64,000 nucleotides of DNA. Source: Pomacea canaliculata (Eukaryota; Mollusca; Gastropoda; Architaenioglossa; Ampullariidae). The DNA is taken from contig NC_037594.1 of NCBI RefSeq assembly GCF_003073045.1, positions 24,930,927 through 24,994,926 on the forward strand, given 5' to 3'. The translations under genes and the position numbers were made by a program. Of this stretch, positions 59,901 through 64,000 are shown piece by piece. The notes below the pieces were generated by a model. That model made no database searches. It was not told the origin of the DNA and saw only the letters and a program-made list of their open reading frames with translations. Every line of letters starts with the position of its first letter. The first letter of the stretch is position 1.

Positions 59901-62154
59901 TTCAACAATGATGTAAAACATGTGGCATGTACGGGTGCAACTAAAGTTACTCTATTCCAATAGTTTGTAAAAAGGAAAAACAGCAGGTAAAAGATCACAA
60001 AACTGCTACATAAAGATTAAACAAATATTCTTGTACTCTTCCTCCTTGACCACTACTAGCACAATAAAGCTAGCTTTAGGTTTGAAAACCAATCATGGAT
60101 TATGGTTTTGTCCTGTGCACAGTTCTGTGTGAGCTACTGACTTCATTACAGATTTACACAATGAACCCACTAGAAGACAATTTGCAAATAAGCACAATTC
60201 TAATAGTTGCATTTTAAATAATATTTCTGTTTTCTATTTTTGACATCAATTTATTCCAAGCAAATAAACATCATTCTATTCAATACTATTCAATATTAAT
60301 TTTAAAAGTTGCTCATTATTATAAACTAGTATAAATCAGCATATACCATATTTCATAGATTTTTCAACAAAACAGATATAGGTTTCTGAACAGAGTATAA
60401 AAATGTAGTGACTATACAGAATACATTCATATACAAATAGCTCGGGGAATGAGAAATTACTGCAGGAAATTAGTTAATTATATCTAATGAAATCATGTTT
60501 TTACCTACAGGTCTTGCCCATTATGAACATGAGCTTTTGTTATTACTTTTGATTTTGATTAATCAAATATCCCCAAACTGAACTTTTCATTATGCATTAA
60601 TAAGGGACACATTTTGGTTATTCGTTTTTCTTGAAATATTGTTTTGTGCATAGATATTTGGGTAGCATGCTGTGCAGAAAAAGCTGGGTACAACTTGCCC
60701 CAACAAAATCGATGGTGAGGTTGTAGAAGGTTTTAGCTCCAGCAATCCACCTGACAATGTAGTCAGCGGTGACATTGGGATTACTATAAGGGTTTCCAGT
60801 ACCTTGGCCTATCCAACCAGGGAATCCCCAAGGCAGGCCATACAGTTTGATATCAGGGTTTCTCTGAAAAAAAAGTTAAGCATGTTATATTTACATTTGC
60901 CAATTATATAAACATATTATAGGCACATATTCTGGAATTTACGGCACTTATTAATTTTTAAAAACCCTTAGTGAGACTCACCAGCACACAGAACAGCATG
61001 ATTACACCTTATTCACTCCCTTAAGCAGCACAGATTACAGAGTTCATGAGTTGTGTCACAACAAGACCTGTTGCGTACCATTTTGTATAGGAAGGGAGGG
61101 AATGTAAAGGGCTAAACAAGGGTTTAAAGGAACATTCTCGATTGACTACTATATCCATTACATCAGTGGTTTTCCAAGTATTTTGGATCACAGACCAAAG
61201 TACTAAAGTAAAAAATACGGTGGACCACCAAGGCCTAAAATCATTCTGTACCGTGAAATTTAAATTTCAATTGCCGCATTCATATCATTACAACTCAAAA
61301 CTAAATGTATTTCAGTGGTATAGTAATAAGTTTTCATAAAATCATATACTTTGCAAAGTACATGTAAAAATTAAAAATAAGGATGTGGACTGCATTACTA
61401 AGGGTAACAGATGATATGATTAAATGATGTAATGCCCGATCTGTGATGTCAAGACTTAGTTGGTCAGCCAGCGTTTTATGCCAACAATCAGTTGGGCATT
61501 GAAAAAATTAAAACGTGTGAAATCAATACTGGATTAATTATCGTCTCTGGCCATTTAAACATCACTTTGCTGACATATGATGACTGTCAGCCATGGACCA
61601 CCTGACATGCGTGCAGCCCACAAGTGGTCCGTGGACCATACTTTGAGAACCACTGCATTAAATGCACAACAAAGTCTGTTTTGTAGAATACTAATAACTA
61701 TAATAGCTGATTTTGTAAAGTACATTTTCAGGTGTGGATGCAAGTCCAATGAGCTGTATGTGAAAGTCTAAAAACAAACCAAAAGTCAACCATATAAGAA
61801 ATGTAAGTGTCAGCAAGAACATGACACCATGAATTCAGCACAGAACTGCTACAAAAGACCCTTAGAAAAGTACTTTTACACAGTCTGTCAGAGATCTCCA
61901 GCATATCCACATGACTGTTGGCCTTGAAAAATAATCTGCATGCATGCATGGCATGTCAAGATTCAGTCAGTTTTAGTCCCACACACTCATATGACATTAG
62001 GTCACCAATAATTGATTGCATTTTTCTGACTGAAAACAGTAACTCAAGAAAGTCACTCTTCTGACCTTCTTGGCCTCTGTCATCAACCACCACTCATAAC
62101 CCCGCTGATAGTTCTCCTCCCAGCTGTTGTGCATGTGAGATGCTTCAGTACCAT
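38920..62154 (-). CDS. GALC: Galactocerebrosidase (GH59), 5' part outside the window
   Basis: Lysosomal beta-galactosidase acting on galactosylceramide and psychosine. Exons, 5' to 3': 62066-62154, 60699-60863, 59302-59340, 57834-57961, 56264-56381, 54158-54195, 52229-52353, 51819-51958, 51193-51282, 50816-50905, 49776-49917, then 44869-45055 or 42795-42972, then 40408-40577, 39366-39442, 38920-39156. All phases agree. The first visible exon reads DGTEASHMH; the signal peptide and first barrel strands lie beyond 64000. Both catalytic glutamates are present: acid/base in VWNERAYD (59302-59340) and nucleophile in LWASEDYS (56264-56381). The substrate-contacting Arg is in FCIRPYLP (51193-51282). 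The beta-sandwich covers roughly the exons from 52353 to 49776. The lectin domain covers the last exons, ending [19 protein letters not shown], followed by a lineage-specific tail of about 35 residues. Confidence 0.96.
39820..40070 (+). pseudogene. RTE-type reverse transcriptase fragment
   Basis: The plus strand reads [16 protein letters not shown], a stop, then [20 protein letters not shown], which is the palm segment of an RTE-family reverse transcriptase with the catalytic FADD changed to FADN. It lies in a GALC intron, antisense to the gene. Confidence 0.75.
40577..40680 (-). repeat. Degenerate tandem copies of the start of a GALC exon, in the adjacent intron
   Basis: The exon at 40408-40577 begins ACTGACATCTATGTAGAAG. 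Just upstream in the intron lie ACTGACATATATGTTGAGG (about 40622-40604) and, before that, a third diverged unit containing TTTGAAGTGGATATGACA. The units are about 45-50 bp long and also share TGTTACTRT. Only the last carries the used acceptor. Confidence 0.7.
41440..42130 (+). pseudogene. RTE-type LINE relic, reverse transcriptase region
   Basis: Broken plus-strand frames give [20 protein letters not shown] followed by GKVML (RT finger region), [14 protein letters not shown], and LQFADDMIS (catalytic site). Stops and deletions are frequent. It lies in a GALC intron, antisense to the gene. Confidence 0.72.
42795..42972 (-). CDS. GALC: GALC alternative exon, downstream version
   Basis: 178 nt, acceptor TTGTCAG, donor TG|GTAGGT, phase 1 in and phase 2 out. 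It encodes about 60 residues including [28 protein letters not shown] and GGNSNW. It aligns with the exon at 44869-45055 and with the vertebrate GALC segment running into the lectin domain (human ..QTGVFEYF..DPGEHHFTLRQVL). The frame is open throughout and both splice sites are good, so it looks functional rather than a relic. Confidence 0.85.
43799..44092. repeat. Minisatellite between the two alternative GALC exons
   Basis: About eight degenerate copies of AGACTGTGACTGGAGTTG plus TATATA-rich spacers, 32-45 bp apart, in the intron separating the duplicated exons. Confidence 0.85.
44578..44666. repeat. Two-copy tandem repeat, about 42 bp
   Basis: ACCATAATGCAT, then ATCTTAT and GCTGGTGCAGGGA, occurs twice in a row, about 200 bases downstream (in gene sense) of the alternative exon at 44869-45055. 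Confidence 0.8.
44869..45055 (-). CDS. GALC: GALC alternative exon, upstream version
   Basis: 187 nt, acceptor AATGCCAG after a T-rich tract, donor TG|GTGAGC, phase 1 in and phase 2 out. It encodes [33 protein letters not shown] and INMIGNYSW. The last part is closer to human GALC (ISIIGDYNW) than the downstream version is. It is three codons longer than that version. Confidence 0.88.
45600..47372 (+). pseudogene. RTE-type LINE relic, nearly full length but internally deleted
   Basis: The 5' leader (about 45690-45840: CCTCCAGGTTGGGGGTTT, GGGCTAACAACCC) matches RTE leaders. An endonuclease opening with MEHQNPQ..KWQV and [12 protein letters not shown] segments follows. Next come the endonuclease C-terminus ([19 protein letters not shown], then [25 protein letters not shown]) and, after a deletion of the fingers, the RT palm ([14 protein letters not shown], then LDDISLQSH where FADD is lost, [13 protein letters not shown]). 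It has multiple frameshifts. It lies in a GALC intron, antisense to the gene. Confidence 0.82.
47375..47900 (-). pseudogene. Second RTE-type reverse transcriptase relic, opposite strand
   Basis: The minus strand encodes NIFLENMQD (another frame), [19 protein letters not shown] (FADDIDL decayed), DKTKVMVN, and [20 protein letters not shown], matching the KYLGATLSKDG segment of RTE polymerases. The SGRPL..DL module is duplicated in tandem (about 47640-47720). It abuts the plus-strand relic ending at about 47372, head to head at their 3' sides. Confidence 0.78.
49226..49399. mobile_element. Short inverted-repeat DNA element, CAGGGCTTCTG ends
   Basis: 174 bp with ends CAGGGCTTCTG (left) and CAGAAGCCCTG (right) and a TGTAC duplication (49221-49225, 49400-49404). 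Inside are several GGACCCCTT / GGGGTCC motifs in both orientations. Possibly a hAT-like MITE with a 5-bp duplication. It lies in a GALC intron. Confidence 0.7.
50050..50176. repeat. Degenerate SINE body, tandemly duplicated
   Basis: Two tandem copies of a roughly 68-bp segment (GAGGCCATATCACAGCCTGT, AAGCAGGTGCTACATTTA, GAGAATATATT). It resembles the body of the SINE at 19829-20031 (GAGGCTATATTACGGC...CCTGTAAACAGATG), suggesting an old SINE copy that was later duplicated. Confidence 0.55.
51700..51830 (-). repeat. Degenerate tandem copies of a GALC exon end with its splice donor
   Basis: The exon ending at 51819 reads ATCATAGAAACCATG|GTGAGTATAGAC. Two related units lie downstream in the intron. 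One near 51740-51780 keeps AAGGACCTTGCTGTCATCA but has lost the donor (GGTAAATG). One near 51705-51735 retains an intact decoy donor TG|GTGAGTATAGAC. Confidence 0.72.
53440..53770. repeat. Tandem duplication, unit about 125 bp, about 2.5 copies
   Basis: The order ACTGACATGTCCTTCAT, TGGATTGGGGATC, AAAGGTACATTTGCCACAC and GTTAATTAGATA then CAGATCTCTTT is repeated from about 53465 and again from about 53620, with a partial third copy near 53745. It lies in a GALC intron. Confidence 0.8.
54243..54333. repeat. Near-perfect inverted repeat (hairpin) in a GALC intron
   Basis: Left arm 54243-54277 pairs with right arm 54299-54333, about 35 bp with two mismatches, separated by 21 nt. The arms begin AATCACTAAACCACAA and end TTGTGGTTTAGTGATT. 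In gene sense the structure ends about 48 nt upstream of the 38-nt exon at 54158-54195. No flanking target duplication is evident. Confidence 0.9.
54669..54859 (-). mobile_element. tRNA-headed SINE, copy 3
   Basis: Near-identical to the copy at 19829-20031, suggesting recent activity. The C-rich tail is seen as a G run at 54669-54679. The flanking duplication ACAAGAAGAGT (54658-54668, 54860-54870) shows insertion next to copy 4, at its tail end. It lies in a GALC intron in the same orientation as GALC. Confidence 0.88.
54870..55000 (-). mobile_element. tRNA-headed SINE, copy 4, 5'-truncated
   Basis: Lacks the tRNA-like head; it retains the body and a tail with a GGGGT periodicity (54871-54891). 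TGGAGACAAG occurs at 54653-54662 and 55001-55010, on the outside of copies 3 and 4 together. It is therefore the older target duplication of copy 4, later split from it by copy 3. Confidence 0.82.
55637..56197. mobile_element. Pogo/Tigger-like MITE with GGCATAGTAG repeats
   Basis: 561 bp bounded by TA. The ends are inverted repeats (CAGTCAAATCTCC at left; CAGTCAAATCTCTC on the minus strand at right). Subterminal motifs GACCGAGCAAAAGTGGCATA and GCGAGAGTGGCATA occur at both ends. The centre (55790-55950) is C-rich. Non-coding, in a GALC intron. Confidence 0.85.
59544..59716. mobile_element. hAT-like MITE
   Basis: 173 bp with inverted ends CAGGGGTTCCCAACCT and AGGTTGGGCACCACTG, and an 8-bp duplication with one mismatch (ATGCAGCA at 59536-59543, ATGTAGCA at 59717-59724). 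Non-coding, in a GALC intron. Confidence 0.85.
60693..60698 (-). other. Non-canonical GC splice donor of a GALC intron
   Basis: The exon at 60699-60863 ends GTTGGG|GCAAGT. Only this boundary keeps the residues DFVG-VWNER colinear with human GALC (DYIG-IWNER) and in phase with the next exon at 59302-59340. GCAAGT is the usual form of GC-AG donors. A GT within GATTTT|GTTGGG would drop the glycine and has a poor consensus. Confidence 0.8.
61164..61655. mobile_element. hAT-like MITE, CAGTGGTT ends
   Basis: 492 bp with inverted ends CAGTGGTTTTCCAAGTA and TACTTTGAGAACCACTG. The duplication CATTACAT (61156-61163) / CATTAAAT (61656-61663) has one mismatch. The end sequence is characteristic of hAT (Charlie-like) elements. 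It lies in a GALC intron. Confidence 0.85.
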
Positions 62155-64000
62155 CTGAAGAAAAGTAAAATAAGAAAGGCATCTCATTACTATATAAATA
62201 CAAGTAAAATATGAGCTACCTTGTATCTGAAATGAAATCCCAGTAATTCTTTCATTGTTATTTTTACTTAGTGACAGCTAAATATATTTACAGTTACAAA
62301 GATAAAATGCCAAAATATACACTTTGATATAAGGCTCTATTACTTAAGCTGACAAATTTCAAAGTCTATTCACTACAGTATAGCTCAGAAGAGTCTGCCT
62401 TTCTATCCAATACCATGCAGAAGTGTGTGTCTGTTCACTACAGTAGTATATGTCTGTCTGCTACAGTACAGCTCAAAAAGTGCCATCTGTCCAGTATAGC
62501 AAAGAAGTGTCTGTCCCTTACAGTACAGCACAAAAGTGTCCATCTGTTCACTACAGTACATTACAAGTGCATCTGTCTACTGTAGTGGAGCTCAGAAGTG
62601 TCCATCTGTCCACTACAAGTGTGTCTATTTACTATACTACAGCTCTGAAGTTATCTTGTTCCTGTTATCTCATTGTTTAGTTACTTTCCCTTCCTTTTCT
62701 CTCTTTATGGTGAGGGTCAGACAACAAAATTTTGTTAAAATTTCCTTATTGCTTTGTGAATAATGAATTGTTTATGTCAACTTGTCAACTCTTTCTCTCT
62801 CTCACACACACATAGACTCAAAGTGTTCACACAAGACTAAAAAGTAACAAAAGAGGCAGGGAGATATCACCAAGAAAGCAGAAATTGAGATAAAGTAGAG
62901 ATTTAACCAAGGTCAGATATGGAGTCAGTCAAGACCAACATTGATAATAATATAAAAATGCAACTAAGCAAATGACAGATTAGATTATATTCACTATCTC
63001 CCTGTTGATTCGGTCACATAGTCCCTGCTGCTGAACCTGGCCAGTATGTGTATAATGCTAATAATTTGTTGCGAATTACTACATGCACTAGTATTTTAAT
63101 CCTATATCTTTACTAGTAACACTTTGTACTCATGTCTTCTTTGTTTTGAATAATTTAAAAAAATTACCAAATTGTGATATATTTATACTCAGTCATGACT
63201 ATAAGTACTTCTCAAAAGTTTGTTTTATGATCTAAACAGGTTTAACTTCTGCTAGATATTGTGCAGTAAGTACATAAAGAAATTACTGATGTAAATTTGA
63301 AAATATATCACAAGACAAAATATATAATAAAGATATTTTCAACTGTCCTTGTTAAAAAATCTTGATTCCTTATTAATAGTACAGGGTGACTTACTATAGA
63401 TATAGTTTGCTGATATGAAATACTACACAAAAGAGCCCTGAGTCAGCAACAGCTGAAGATGTCAAGAACAGAAAAAGCTGATCAATTTCAGGCTGAATAA
63501 AGTATACTTATTTATCAAGTCTATGAGACTTTTGAATCTCACACTGGCTGAATGGCTGCACACTATTGCAATTAAAAAGCACCCTTGATGTCTCCCTATC
63601 AATGTCCTCACACAATCTTCTAAAGTTCAATCAATATCTATTTCTATTTTCCTAGACCATCCACAATCTTGGTGTTATCATCAATGCATCATAGTCTCAC
63701 AACAATTGCAGTCTGTAAGTTTATCTTCCTTGAGCTTTATAGGCTAAGTCCTGTTCAACCCTTCCTGTCAGTTTCTGCAATCTAAAAAGTTCATGTCTGC
63801 TTTTGTGTTGTCAACTTTCTACTGGTTGATCTCCCTGGTCACTTGACAAACCAAAGGGCACCCAATTGTTTTTTGTAGGTTTCTCTGGCTGCAGCTTCTA
63901 GCTCATGAACTTAAAGATGGCCACACCATACTATCTTTGTCTTTATGACTTTACCGCAGTAAACCTGTCTGAGCTACTACTCATGGGTTGTAAGATGGCC
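62155..64000. other. GALC intron running off the window
   Basis: No earlier GALC exon (signal peptide, first barrel strands) could be found on the minus strand here, so the intron upstream of 62154 extends past the edge. A short degenerate repeat around CTACAGTA and AAGTGT...CTGT lies at 62415-62640. Confidence 0.6.

Noticed and set aside
1..64000. CRISPR arrays, bacterial operons, replication origins
   Set aside because: The repeats have no regular spacer pattern and the genes are spliced animal genes, so these feature types do not apply.

Overview
The window is nuclear DNA from an animal, probably a mollusc and most likely a gastropod. This is inferred from animal genes with long AT-rich introns, several RTE-type LINE relics, a tRNA-headed SINE, and Tigger-like and hAT-like MITEs. 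No bacterial operons, CRISPR arrays or tRNA genes were seen. Every exon call below was made by hand from reading frame, splice sites and phase agreement.

Four protein genes are supported. (1) 1050-1556 (+) is an uninterrupted PNRC-type gene (nuclear-receptor coactivator / decapping adaptor). (2) About 12.7-27.0 kb (-) is a PRC1 homologue (spindle-midzone microtubule bundler) of at least 11 coding exons, with a CCAAT/CHR-like promoter next to its first exon. (3) 30723-34444 (-) is a 6-exon gene for a 674-residue protein with an N-terminal BTB domain followed by an NPH3-like region. That architecture is known chiefly from plant phototropism proteins, and this is the most striking gene here. (4) 38920-62154 (-) is galactocerebrosidase (GALC, GH59). 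Fifteen exon positions are visible, one of them filled by either of two duplicated exons, and the 5' end runs off the right edge of the window.

The GALC locus is unusual. The exon at the linker / start of the lectin domain is present twice (44869-45055 and 42795-42972). Both copies have phase 1 in and phase 2 out, and only mutually exclusive use keeps the frame. Two other GALC exons are flanked by degenerate partial copies of themselves, one intron starts with GC, and a near-perfect hairpin lies just before a 38-nt exon.

The remaining DNA is intergenic or intronic and repeat-rich. There is a 5'-truncated RTE LINE inside a Tigger-like MITE, with an unoccupied sister copy 7 kb away. There are also decayed LINE fragments, four intact or truncated SINE copies with C-rich 3' tails plus a degenerate relic, several hAT-like miniature elements with readable target-site duplications, and many minisatellites. 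The four genes show no obvious functional link; their proximity looks incidental.
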